Below are positions 52,564 through 60,105 of a stretch of DNA of 61,877 nucleotides, piece by piece. The translations under genes were made by a program, and so were the position numbers. Under the pieces are notes generated by a model. The model was given only the letters and a program-made list of their open reading frames with translations. It was not told the origin of the DNA and ran no database searches. How positions within the stretch are numbered: the stretch's first letter is position 1; each line of letters opens with the position of its first letter. The DNA is taken from the NCBI GenBank assembly GCA_965657645.1, contig CBFHOS010000011.1:1-61877 (forward strand). Reading direction: 5' to 3'. The stretch comes from CBFHOS01 sp965657645. Its GTDB lineage: Bacteria; Pseudomonadota; Alphaproteobacteria; Puniceispirillales; Puniceispirillaceae.

Positions 52564-53328
52564 ATGAATATGCTGAAATCCATTCTACGATCCAACATTG
52601 GCAGGCGGTGCTTTGGCTGGCTCATCGCCTCGGTCATAGCTGTGTTGATGTATAGCATCCGCTGGCGGCAGTCTGATCGCTTGGCGCTTCGGGCTATCGT
52701 TGGTAATGCATCAAACAAGGTCTGTAACGCCGATGGCTCGCCGATCCAAAGCGGCGTCATTATGGTGTTTTGGCATGAACGATTATTGGCGATGCCCTAT
52801 TTATGGCCCCGTGGGTTTGCCCTTCATGCGCTGCAATCCAGCCATGCTGATGGCCAGATGATGTCCTATGCCATTCGTTGTTTTGGGGTCAAAACAATCT
52901 GGGGTTCGACCAACCGGTCGGCGACTGAAGGGCTTCGCGGCTTAATCAAAGTGCTGAAAAAAGGCGATTCAGTGGCGATGACGCCGGATGGTCCGCGGGG
53001 ACCGGCGAGGGAGGCGGCGTTGGGGCCAATTGCGTTGGCCAGATTAACGGGCGTGCCGATCCTGCCTGTCTGCTGGTCAACTGATAGACTGTGGCGTGGC
53101 AGCGGTTGGGACAAATTGATGATCCCAAAACCGTTCTCACGCGGACGTTTGTTGGTCGGTGATCTAATCTACATTGATCACCGGCATAATGCGAAAACGA
53201 TTAATGATGCGCCGATGGCGGTATCGGCAAGTGATGGCAGGGAATTGCTCGAAAATGCGCGCCTGAAAATGCAACAAGCTCTCAGCGACCTTGGCGAACA
53301 AGCAGATAAGCTGACTCAACCTAAATAA
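52564..53328 (+). CDS. DUF374 lysophospholipid acyltransferase-like protein
   Basis: 254 residues. An N-terminal hydrophobic helix (about 17-34) is followed by the acyltransferase-like motifs VFWHERLL (catalytic-type His), SSHADGQM, GSTNRSATEGL and TPDGPRGPAREA, diagnostic of DUF374, a branch of the LPLAT superfamily. Members are thought to acylate lipid A or related glycolipids, but few are tested. The usual HX4D is represented by SSHADG in this family. The last two codons and stop, CCT AAA TAA, are the start of a 14-bp tandem array. Divergent from the FkbM-type gene. Confidence 0.85.
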   Translation: MNMLKSILRSNIGRRCFGWLIASVIAVLMYSIRWRQSDRLALRAIVGNASNKVCNADGSPIQSGVIMVFWHERLLAMPYLWPRGFALHALQSSHADGQMMSYAIRCFGVKTIWGSTNRSATEGLRGLIKVLKKGDSVAMTPDGPRGPAREAALGPIALARLTGVPILPVCWSTDRLWRGSGWDKLMIPKPFSRGRLLVGDLIYIDHRHNAKTINDAPMAVSASDGRELLENARLKMQQALSDLGEQADKLTQPK

Positions 53329-53403
53329 CGGGACCTAAATAACGGGACCTAAATAACGGAGCCCAAATAACGGGACCTAAATAATATCGCCTAAATAATC
53401 TGG
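53320..53403 (+). repeat. Six-copy 14-bp tandem array at a gene's 3' end
   Basis: Unit CCTAAATAACGGGA at 53320, 53334, 53348, 53362, 53376 and 53390; the first two are exact, the later ones diverge. The first unit supplies the last two codons and stop codon of the DUF374 gene. The unit length is not a multiple of three and every copy carries TAA. It shares the CCTAAAT core with the rpoH 3'-end duplicate. The rest of the gap to 53478 shows nothing else. Confidence 0.92.
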
Positions 53404-53478
53404 ACTGCCTAGCGCATTCTGGCCCATTCGCGGGCGGCTAGCATTGACCTTTGGATTGTTTCGACTTACGGTTTTTGG

Positions 53479-54426
53479 ATGATAAACACGAAGCGCAAAA
53501 GCGGCGTGTTGATTGCTATTGTGATGCGAATTGCCGTAGCATTGGCGATGTTTCGGCCAAGTTTTAGCCCAAGGGGTCGCACGGTATTTCGGTTTTTATG
53601 TGGTAAGTCTCTCATCCTTATCCCGCTGGCATTTATGTCTTTGGCGGGGGGAGCACAGGCTAGCCCGTCAATTTGGACCAGAATAGACGCTAGCCAAATA
53701 CCAGCAATTGACGGCGCTATGAAAGCTGGCGAGGTCAAGATTGATCTTGCCGGTGATCGTGCGCCCGGATCGGCTTTTCGATTCACCTCTGACGGCGGTA
53801 TCACGGTGCTGTTTGATCCATGGCAATCAACGTCGGATTCCCAGCAATCATCAACAGACTTTTCTGGATCATGGGGCGTGTGGTTTCCCGAAGACATTGG
53901 CGAGTTTGACGCGGATGCATTGATATCGGCGCATGCCGCCTTTGATAGGGATGTTGAAACCATGCCGGACGGTGTGCCGGTTCTAGATCATCTTGATGGC
54001 AGCTGGGCGATGGGGGATGTGCGCGTTACCGGCTTTCCCGATCATAATATAACCTTGCTGGTAATCAGCGGTATCCGCTTTGTCATTTGGGGTGAGGGGC
54101 TTATTGAGGAAACATCTAGCTTGTGGCGTGACATTGGCGAAGTTGATGTGTTGCTATTGCCGATCGAGGCCAGCCAAACCAGCCTTAGCTATGATGAAGC
54201 CGATCGCATTATCAAGCGGGTGGCGCCAGATATGATTGTCCCCGGCCTCTATCTAACCGCGGGCGTTGAAGCATCACAGAACCAGCTTGGCGATGCCGAG
54301 GAATGGAGCCGCCAGCAAAATTACTTTACCATCCTGCGCGAACCGCATCTCTCAATCACCGCACAATGGGTGCATAGTCTGGATAAACATGTCCAATATT
54401 TTGGCGCACACCAATATCTCGAATAG
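53479..54426 (+). CDS. Degenerate metallo-beta-lactamase-fold (UlaG-like) exported protein
   Basis: 315 residues. A long N-terminus ends in a hydrophobic segment (about 43-60) with an AQA-SP cleavage-like site, suggesting export. The remainder has the strand-turn pattern of UlaG-like MBL hydrolases: ITVLFDPW, then DADALISAHAAFDRD where active enzymes have SHxHxDH, VTGFPDHN, VDVLLLPIEAS and MIVPGLYL where a PxHY is expected. The first His and the Asp remain, but the second and third His and the last His are replaced, so metal binding is probably lost or altered. Start uncertain (ATG 53479 or a later one near 53524). Upstream of and convergent with rnpB. Confidence 0.6.
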   Translation: MINTKRKSGVLIAIVMRIAVALAMFRPSFSPRGRTVFRFLCGKSLILIPLAFMSLAGGAQASPSIWTRIDASQIPAIDGAMKAGEVKIDLAGDRAPGSAFRFTSDGGITVLFDPWQSTSDSQQSSTDFSGSWGVWFPEDIGEFDADALISAHAAFDRDVETMPDGVPVLDHLDGSWAMGDVRVTGFPDHNITLLVISGIRFVIWGEGLIEETSSLWRDIGEVDVLLLPIEASQTSLSYDEADRIIKRVAPDMIVPGLYLTAGVEASQNQLGDAEEWSRQQNYFTILREPHLSITAQWVHSLDKHVQYFGAHQYLE

Positions 54427-54451
54427 TGTCGGTATTTGGGGTGAGCAAAAG

Positions 54452-54842
54452 GCTGTCAGATGGCCTGTAAGCCGGGTTCTGTACCATATCGAAATATGGT
54501 GATGACTATTCATCTATGGCGGGCTGTTACCAACCGCTTTTAGCGACCTACCCGGACATCGGTGCAGGACCGCACCAGCCGCACCGAAATGCGGCACGTG
54601 TCCCTACATGGTCTTGCTCCGGATGGGGTTTACCTTGCCCGTCCTGTTACCAGTTCGGCGGTGCGCTCTTACCGCACCATTTCACCCTTACCTTCAAAAT
54701 GAAGGCGGTATATTTTCTGCGGCACTTTCCCTAGGGTTGCCCCCGCCGGGCGTTACCCGGCATCCTGATCCTGTGGAGCCCGGACTTTCCTCCCCTACTA
54801 GGTTTCCCAATTGTAGCAGCAGTCATCCGGCCATCTGACAGC
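54452..54842 (-). ncRNA. rnpB: RNase P RNA, bacterial type A
   Basis: Catalytic RNA that matures tRNA 5' ends. On the minus strand the 5' end GCTGTCAGATGGCC pairs exactly over 14 bases with the 3' end GGCCATCTGACAGC, forming P1. Close to the 5' end is the near-universal GAGGAAAGTCCGGGCTCC of the P3/P4 region, and near the 3' end ACAGAACCCGGCTTA, which carries the P4 partner. Total about 391 nt, in the type A range. It sits between the MBL-like gene and uup. The exact ends are set by the P1 pairing and could differ by a few bases. Confidence 0.97.
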
Positions 54843-54889
54843 GGCGGATATTAGGCATAATGCACACCGCCGGTCAATAATCGAGAGTG

Positions 54890-56791
54890 TCAGCTAGCCG
54901 CGCCCAGTGCCTCGGCACGTTCAGCCACCTCTAGCCATTGCATTTCCTTGTCATCTTTTAAGGCGCGCGCGGTGGTGACTTCGCTGGCGGTTTGATTGAA
55001 TTTATCGGGATCTTTGGTAAATAAATCGGGATCAGCCAGCACCGTTTCCAGCGCGGCTATCTTTGTTTCAAGCGCCTCGATCTCGCTCGGCAACGTATCC
55101 AACGCATGCTTGTCCTTAAAGGTCAGGCGCGGCGCACGAGCAGCGGCGCCATCCGCATCTGTGGGCTTGGCGGCTTTTGATTTGCGCTTGCCGTTTGATT
55201 TTTTGCCATCCGTGTTCTTTTCGGCTTGGCGCGCGGCGGCGGCCAGTTTGCGCTCCAGATAATCGGAATAACCACCGGCATGGGTAACGATTTTCGCATC
55301 GCCCTCAAATGCCAGAACCGCGGTTACTGTGCGGTCCAGAAAATCGCGGTCATGGCTAACGATCAGGATGGTGCCGTCATAGTCGCTGATCACCTCTTGC
55401 AATAGCTCTAGCGTTTCGATGTCGAGATCATTTGTCGGCTCATCCAGTACCAGAAAATTATGCGTGCTAGCGAACAGCTTGGCGAGCAATAGACGGTTTT
55501 GTTCACCGCCAGATAGCGTTGAAATCTTCTGCGTCATCTTGTGATCATCAAACATGAAATCGCGCAGATAAGAGGTCACATGCTTGGTGTGTCCGGCGAC
55601 TTCGATCATGTCACTGCCGCCTTCGGTTAGGATCGTCCACGGCGATGCTTCACGGTCTAGCGATTCCCGCCGCTGGTCGAAATAAGCATGATTGAGGCCA
55701 AAGCCTTCACGTACACGCCCGGATTCGGGAGGGGTTAGACCGAGCAATATCTTGACCAAAGTTGATTTGCCAATGCCATTGGGCCCGACAATACCAATGC
55801 GGTCGCTGCGCCGGACCAATAGGTTCAAATGGTTGATTAACTGGCGCCGTTCGTCGGTATGAGGGCCGGCGGGCACTGACATTGAAATATCGATGGCTTC
55901 GAGAACCAATTGACCGCCACCCTCGGCTGGACCTGTTTCCATGCGCATGGATTTTTGCGAAACGCCGCCCGCCTTGGCACGTTGGGCGCGCAATTCATGT
56001 AACTCGCGCAGGCGGCCTTGGTTACGTTTCCGGCGGGCAGAAATGCCCTCACGTGACCATTTTGTTTCTGCAATAATACGCCGGTCCATTTTATGCAGAA
56101 CCACGGATTCTTCGGTTAGGATGTTTTCCGACCATTCGTCAAATTCGGAAAAATGCCCGTCACGGCGGCGCAGTTTGCCCTGATGCAACCAGACAATGCC
56201 CGTACCAAGATTGCGCAAAAAGGCACGGTCATGGCTAACCACCAACAACGCCCCTTTATGCTGGCGGAGCATATCCTCCATCCATTCAATGGTCGGCAGA
56301 TCCATGTGGTTGGTCGGCTCGTCCAGCAGTAGGATATCCGGTTCGGTAAATAGCGCTCTGGCCAGTGATACGCGCCGCGCCTCGCCGCCAGATAGGCCAT
56401 CTGACATGCGGTCTGGATCCAGCCCCATTTTCATCAATATAGCATCGGCCCGATGCGCAAGGCGGCCCGCACCCGCCGCGTCATCACTATGGCGGCTTTG
56501 GTATCCATCGGCTTCTTCGGCCGTGACAATGGCCCGCAAGGTCATGCCCGGATGGATTGATGGCGCCTGTGGCAGATAGGCAATTTGGGTGCCGGGCGCT
56601 ATCCACAGACTACCTTCATCCATATCGGCCTTGCCAGCCAGCAATTTCATCAAGGTGGATTTACCCGCGCCATTGCGCCCAACCAAAGCCAGACGGTCAC
56701 CAGCATGCAGGGATAGATCGGCCCCTCTGATTAACCAGCGATCGCCAAGATTAACGCCACATTCGGCTATGGTTAAAAGTGGCGTTGCCAT
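54890..56791 (-). CDS. uup: ABC-F ATPase Uup
   Basis: Soluble tandem ABC-F protein; in E. coli Uup affects ribosome function and transposon excision precision. 633 residues. First ABC: Walker A GRNGAGKST (38-46), LSGGEARRVSLAR, LLLDEPTNHMD. Second: GPNGIGKST, LSGGEQNRLLLAK, LVLDEPTNDLD. After about 530 comes a Lys/Ala-rich stretch and a C-terminal coiled coil (LPSEIEALETKIAALETVL), the DNA-binding CTD typical of Uup rather than EttA. The inter-domain linker is basic with RRKRNQGRLRELHELRAQR, read in parts. Stands alone on the minus strand after rnpB. Confidence 0.93.
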   Translation of the reverse strand: MATPLLTIAECGVNLGDRWLIRGADLSLHAGDRLALVGRNGAGKSTLMKLLAGKADMDEGSLWIAPGTQIAYLPQAPSIHPGMTLRAIVTAEEADGYQSRHSDDAAGAGRLAHRADAILMKMGLDPDRMSDGLSGGEARRVSLARALFTEPDILLLDEPTNHMDLPTIEWMEDMLRQHKGALLVVSHDRAFLRNLGTGIVWLHQGKLRRRDGHFSEFDEWSENILTEESVVLHKMDRRIIAETKWSREGISARRKRNQGRLRELHELRAQRAKAGGVSQKSMRMETGPAEGGGQLVLEAIDISMSVPAGPHTDERRQLINHLNLLVRRSDRIGIVGPNGIGKSTLVKILLGLTPPESGRVREGFGLNHAYFDQRRESLDREASPWTILTEGGSDMIEVAGHTKHVTSYLRDFMFDDHKMTQKISTLSGGEQNRLLLAKLFASTHNFLVLDEPTNDLDIETLELLQEVISDYDGTILIVSHDRDFLDRTVTAVLAFEGDAKIVTHAGGYSDYLERKLAAAARQAEKNTDGKKSNGKRKSKAAKPTDADGAAARAPRLTFKDKHALDTLPSEIEALETKIAALETVLADPDLFTKDPDKFNQTASEVTTARALKDDKEMQWLEVAERAEALGAAS

Positions 56792-56830
56792 CTCAATTCC
56801 TAGTAACGAGGTAAAAAATCTGGGGTAGGC

Positions 56831-57556
56831 TCAACTCATGCCGCGCTGGCGGGCGATAGTGTCATAGGCGGCATTGATCGAAGCGAGCTTTTCATTCGCC
56901 GCTTGCACAAATTCCTCTGGCATACCATCCGCCATCAATCGGTCGGGATGGTGGGTGCGCACAAGATCTCGCCAATGGGTGCGCAAGGCCTCATTCTCGA
57001 TATCAGGTTCCACCCCAAGTATCTCAAAAGGTGATGGGCCGCTATCACCATGCAGCGCAATCAGGCGCTCGAAATCCTGTTCGTCAAACCCGAAAATGTT
57101 CGCAACACGGGCCAGATAATCGATTTCCGGACCGGATAGTCTGCCGTCCGATTTAGCGATGAAAAACAGCAGGTCGAGCAATTGCTCTAACACCGGCGCC
57201 TTGGCAACAAATAGTTTTGCAACTTGGGCGGCATAATCTTCAAAGCCATCAGGCGTTTGCCGTGCTAGATCCCAGAATTTACCAACTTGCTTGAGTTCTG
57301 ATTGCGGGATGTGGACGCGCTGGCGAAAGGCGGCGATTTCGTCGCGGGTCACGATACCATCGGCCTTTGCCATTTTTGCTGATAGCGCAATGACGGCAAC
57401 GGTAAAGGCAACGCGGCGCTGATTTTCCGGTGCTGGCTGAGGATCGGTATAGGCGCGTTCCATGGCGATTCCGGCGGCCGCACCAAGCAACCCACCGATT
57501 GGGCCGCCAATGGCGAAACCGGCTGTACCCCCAATAATAAGACCCCAGATGCTCAT
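56831..57556 (-). CDS. djlA: DjlA-type co-chaperone
   Basis: Membrane-associated J-domain protein. About 241 residues from ATG 57556, chosen because GAGGA lies 6 bases upstream; the frame is open to 57619 but the extra residues are not conserved. Glycine-rich hydrophobic N-terminus (about 2-30, IIGGTAGFAIGGPIGGLLGAAAG) as membrane anchor; TerB-like helical domain (about 50-170) with AKADGIVTRDEI and AKSDGRLSGPEI; C-terminal J domain (about 175-240) with the HPD motif in RTHHPDRLM that stimulates DnaK. Domain order matches DjlA. Confidence 0.92.
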   Translation of the reverse strand: MSIWGLIIGGTAGFAIGGPIGGLLGAAAGIAMERAYTDPQPAPENQRRVAFTVAVIALSAKMAKADGIVTRDEIAAFRQRVHIPQSELKQVGKFWDLARQTPDGFEDYAAQVAKLFVAKAPVLEQLLDLLFFIAKSDGRLSGPEIDYLARVANIFGFDEQDFERLIALHGDSGPSPFEILGVEPDIENEALRTHWRDLVRTHHPDRLMADGMPEEFVQAANEKLASINAAYDTIARQRGMS

Positions 57557-57684
57557 CGCTATTCCTCTATGCGCTATCTCTACTTGTGGCAGGGGTTTAT
57601 GGCAAGTGCTAACGGGCATTTCTGGCGCGTCTTAATCGCATGTTTTTGATTGGCATTTCGGCAAAGCCGGATTAGGGTTCGGCC

Positions 57685-57945
57685 ATGAATGATACTTTTG
57701 TTGCCGATGAAAATGCCGCGATCACACTCGATCTAACAGGGCTTAAATGTCCGTTGCCGGTGTTAAAGGCGCGCCGGCAAATTGGCCAGATGACGCCCGG
57801 ATCAACTCTTGTCGTGACCGCAGATGATCCTGCCGCGCCGCTCGATTTCGACCATTTCTGCACGACCAATGGACATGTTCTGGCGGGCAATGATGCCGCG
57901 GGTAATCTATTTACCTTTACGATAATCGTTGGTGCCCCAGACTAA
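57685..57945 (+). CDS. tusA: TusA-family sulfurtransferase
   Basis: 86 residues. LDLTGLKCPLPVLKARRQI contains the catalytic CPxP motif with the sulfur-accepting cysteine, and PGSTLVVTADDPAAPLDFDHFC completes the small two-layer fold. TusA relays sulfur for tRNA thiolation and molybdenum cofactor formation. No tusBCDE or dsr genes are nearby, so the exact relay is inferred. Convergent with the next minus-strand gene; the 22-base gap contains a tandem duplication. Confidence 0.9.
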   Translation: MNDTFVADENAAITLDLTGLKCPLPVLKARRQIGQMTPGSTLVVTADDPAAPLDFDHFCTTNGHVLAGNDAAGNLFTFTIIVGAPD

Positions 57946-57956
57946 AGCCTAATGCG

Positions 57957-57984
57957 CCCGAGCAAATTTACCCGAGCAGATTTA
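57957..57984 (-). repeat. 14-bp tandem duplication at a stop codon
   Basis: CCCGAGCAAATTTA (57957-57970) then CCCGAGCAGATTTA (57971-57984). On the transcribed strand TAAATCTGCTCGGG is coding and the next copy TAAATTTGCTCGGG begins with the in-frame TAA stop (57968-57970) of the gene 57968-58315, so the 14-bp duplication itself may have created the stop. Confidence 0.8.
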
Positions 57985-58315
57985 GGTGAAAAACCTGTGC
58001 TTTGGGGCCGTCGGTGGGGCCGTCATATAGACCGATTTCCTTGCATTTCATGAAAAAACCGGGGGCGGGGATGCCGCCGCGGCTCCGCGATATCACCCAT
58101 GCGGCGCGGATCGGTTGGTTGGCGGCGTGATCGGCTTGGAGAATATCTTCTAGCCAGATTGTTAATTTATGGATGCGGTGCGGCCCGGGGATTTTTGCGG
58201 CATCTGCCAGCTCGGCATAGGTGATGAGATTTTGCCCAGCGATAACCGAAGCCAACGCCATGTTCGCGCGTATTTGCCATTCGCCCGCATTCTCATTACC
58301 CGCATTCATGATCAT
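57968..58315 (-). CDS. Hypothetical protein, possible winged-helix
   Basis: 115 residues. The N-terminal half, WQIRANMALASVIAGQNLITYAELADAA, looks like a helix-turn-helix or winged-helix arrangement reminiscent of the DNA-binding part of MGMT-like proteins. The C-terminal half has PIRAAWVISRSRGGIPAPGFF followed by a CKEIG turn. I do not recognise a named family; the conserved-looking PIRAA and PAPGFF motifs suggest a real, conserved small protein. Overlaps the 5' part of a longer plus-strand frame that I consider non-coding. Its 3' end is shaped by a tandem duplication. Confidence 0.6.
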   Translation of the reverse strand: MIMNAGNENAGEWQIRANMALASVIAGQNLITYAELADAAKIPGPHRIHKLTIWLEDILQADHAANQPIRAAWVISRSRGGIPAPGFFMKCKEIGLYDGPTDGPKAQVFHLNLLG

Positions 58316-58384
58316 CCAATCTTATGGTTTGTTGGCTCATATTCTGCATTGCGGCAAACGCCGTTTGCGCCTATTTTGGCGCTT

Positions 58385-59089
58385 ATGGTTTACCTTAGAT
58401 CCATCATATTTAACATCCTGTTTTACGTTTTTACAGCTCTCATGGTGGTGACATTGATCCCGCTATTGGTGCTGCCGTCCTATTTCACGAGATTGATGGC
58501 GGGGATGTGGGGCTATGTCACCAAGAGCCTGTTATATATCGCCGGGATTAGTCATCAGGTGTCGGGTGATACGCATGCAGACAAACAGGTGATTTACGCG
58601 GCCAAGCACCAATCGGCATGGGAAACCATTGTTCTGTTGGCTGATCTTGGTGTGCCTGTTCCGGTGATGAAACGCTCATTGTTATTTCTGCCATTAATTG
58701 GTTTGTTTTTTGCCAAAGGTGGGTGCATTGCGGTGGACCGTGATGGCGGTATGAAGGCGCTAAAGGCGATGCGGAAATCGGCACAATCATTTCGCGATAA
58801 GGGCCGTTCGATATTGATCTTTCCACAAGGCACCCGGGTCAAGCCGGGGGATAGCCACCCCTACGAAATCGGGGTGTTTGCGCTCTATGATTCAACCGGT
58901 CTGCCGGTGGTGCCAATCGCGCTGAATTCAGGTCATGCATGGCCGAAAAACCGCTGGCGGCGTAATCCGGGTGTGATCACTGTGGATTGCCTAGAACCGA
59001 TCCAGCCGGGCTTGTCACGCAAGGAATTTATGGCCAAACTTGAAGACCGAATTGAAAAACGGATGGTGGCGCTGGATAAAATTGGCTAG
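58385..59089 (+). CDS. plsC: 1-acyl-sn-glycerol-3-phosphate acyltransferase PlsC
   Basis: Acylates lysophosphatidic acid to phosphatidic acid at the membrane. About 234 residues from ATG 58385; the frame is open to 58169, but the upstream part overlaps the antisense hypothetical gene and is not PlsC-like. Two hydrophobic segments (about 6-28 and 37-55) are followed by the catalytic motif AKHQSAWET, an HX4E rather than the textbook HX4D. Then come GCIAVDRDGG and FPQGTRVKPG, with Q where E is usual, and PVVPIALNSG. These variants occur in alphaproteobacterial PlsC, as I recall. The stop codon lies in a 16-bp palindrome. Confidence 0.88.
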   Translation: MVYLRSIIFNILFYVFTALMVVTLIPLLVLPSYFTRLMAGMWGYVTKSLLYIAGISHQVSGDTHADKQVIYAAKHQSAWETIVLLADLGVPVPVMKRSLLFLPLIGLFFAKGGCIAVDRDGGMKALKAMRKSAQSFRDKGRSILIFPQGTRVKPGDSHPYEIGVFALYDSTGLPVVPIALNSGHAWPKNRWRRNPGVITVDCLEPIQPGLSRKEFMAKLEDRIEKRMVALDKIG

Positions 59090-59095
59090 CCAATT
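59080..59095. other. 16-bp perfect palindrome over the plsC stop
   Basis: AATTGGCTAGCCAATT is fully self-complementary and includes the plsC TAG (59087-59089). No T-tract follows. May act as a weak 3' hairpin or be an operator for the next gene. Confidence 0.5.
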
Positions 59096-59184
59096 GTGCA
59101 TGCCCACCCATAGATATCCGTGCCAAAGCGGCTTATATGATAGTCATAATCAGGCGTAGCCACGATCAATAGGAGAGCCAGTCA

Positions 59185-59584
59185 ATGGACGGAAGTCAGG
59201 GACGCCCCGAAGGGCAGCTAAATGTTTTGGGCGGAAAGCTAGCGGGTTGTTCAGATGATCCGGTGACTGGTTTTTTCCGTGATGGCTGTTGCAATACAGG
59301 CCCAAATGATCGCGGCCTCCATACGGTATGCGCCATTATGACGGATGAATTTCTGGCCTATAGCAAGGCACAGGGTAATGATCTATCGACCCCAATGCCG
59401 CAATTCGGTTTCGCCGGATTAAAGGCGGGTNNNNNNNNNNCAATGGTGTCTATGCGCTGGCCGGTGGGAACAGGCACGCGGTGATGGCTGTGCGCCAAAG
59501 GTACGCCTTGCCGCCACAAATCAGGTCACATTGACGTTATGCAATCTCGATGATCTGAAAGCGCATGCAATTGATCTGCACTAG
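59185..59584 (+). CDS. DUF2237 protein, broken by a sequence gap
   Basis: Starts MDGSQGRPEGQLNVLGGKL and carries the DUF2237 signatures DPVTGFFRDGCCNTGPNDRG and CAIMTDEFLAYSKAQGNDLS. The run of ten N at 59431-59440 breaks the frame. After it, the family continues one frame over, as WCLCAGRWEQARGDGC and then LCNLDDLKAHAIDLH, ending at TAG 59582-59584. Joining GLKAG to QWCLCAG needs only about one missing codon, so ten N is a placeholder rather than a measured length. The intact protein would be about 128-130 residues. Function of DUF2237 is unknown; cysteine-rich. AGGAGAG precedes the ATG. Confidence 0.88.
59431..59440. other. Assembly gap (10 N)
   Basis: Ten undetermined bases inside the DUF2237 gene. 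Flanking coding sense shows the true distance is a multiple of three, most simply about 3 bases. Sequence order to the right of this point depends on scaffolding. Confidence 0.98.
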
Positions 59585-59649
59585 CATTGTGGCTTTTCGC
59601 CGTTAACCAGTGCAAGCTATAGGATGCAACTCTTAACAAGGGGGCTAAT

Positions 59650-59850
59650 ATGCTCACGCTCGATCAAAAGGTTACACTTAATTGCACCGATAACGGCAAG
59701 GAAGCGACCGCAAAAATTGTCCGGATTAACGGCAATCGAGTTGATGTTATTCTTGATGGTGGCGGGGATATTCTCATCTCGATGAGCAAGGCAAAGCCCG
59801 GCCTTTATGTTGGTAGCCAGTCCGGCCTTGAATTTGTAATGAAGATCTAA
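59650..59850 (+). CDS. Small hypothetical protein (66 aa)
   Basis: 66 residues after a strong GGGGG ribosome site 6 bases upstream. MLTLDQKVTLNCTDNGKEATAK and RVDVILDGGGDILISM, read as separate parts, suggest five short beta strands, like an SH3-type or cold-shock-like barrel. No family recognised. Twelve bases before the next small gene, so they may be co-transcribed. Confidence 0.6.
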   Translation: MLTLDQKVTLNCTDNGKEATAKIVRINGNRVDVILDGGGDILISMSKAKPGLYVGSQSGLEFVMKI

Positions 59851-59862
59851 TGGCGCCTTGAT

Positions 59863-60105
59863 ATGAATAATGAACAATTGCCAAACAATGATGGACCACA
59901 AAAAAGCCCAGCCGCGTCTTCTGGTCATATGAATGAACATTTGGGCGACGAGGCAGAGGGATCGATCGCATCGCATCCCGATTTTTCGGCATGGCTTATT
60001 TGGGGTGGGCTGATGTTGGTGGCGATTGCCATTCTGCCCTTTGCCGTTCGCAATCACGATGTCGTGCGCGCCATTGCCCGCATGTGCGGGTTTGATTTGG
60101 ACTAG
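59863..60105 (+). CDS. Small single-span membrane protein (80 aa)
   Basis: 80 residues: a polar, Asn/Gln/Ser-rich N-terminus (about 1-42), one transmembrane helix (about 43-61, AWLIWGGLMLVAIAILPFA) and a short basic C-terminus ending MCGFDLD. No family recognised. Follows the 66-residue gene by 12 bases. Its stop overlaps the convergent TfoX-like gene by 4 bases (CTAG). Confidence 0.55.
   Translation: MNNEQLPNNDGPQKSPAASSGHMNEHLGDEAEGSIASHPDFSAWLIWGGLMLVAIAILPFAVRNHDVVRAIARMCGFDLD

Noticed and set aside
53320..53403. CRISPR array
   Set aside because: The 14-bp units are contiguous with no spacers and there are no cas genes.
58169..58384. N-terminal extension of PlsC by 72 residues
   Set aside because: Antisense to the gene 57968-58315 and not PlsC-like; the hydrophobic N-terminus begins at the ATG 58385.
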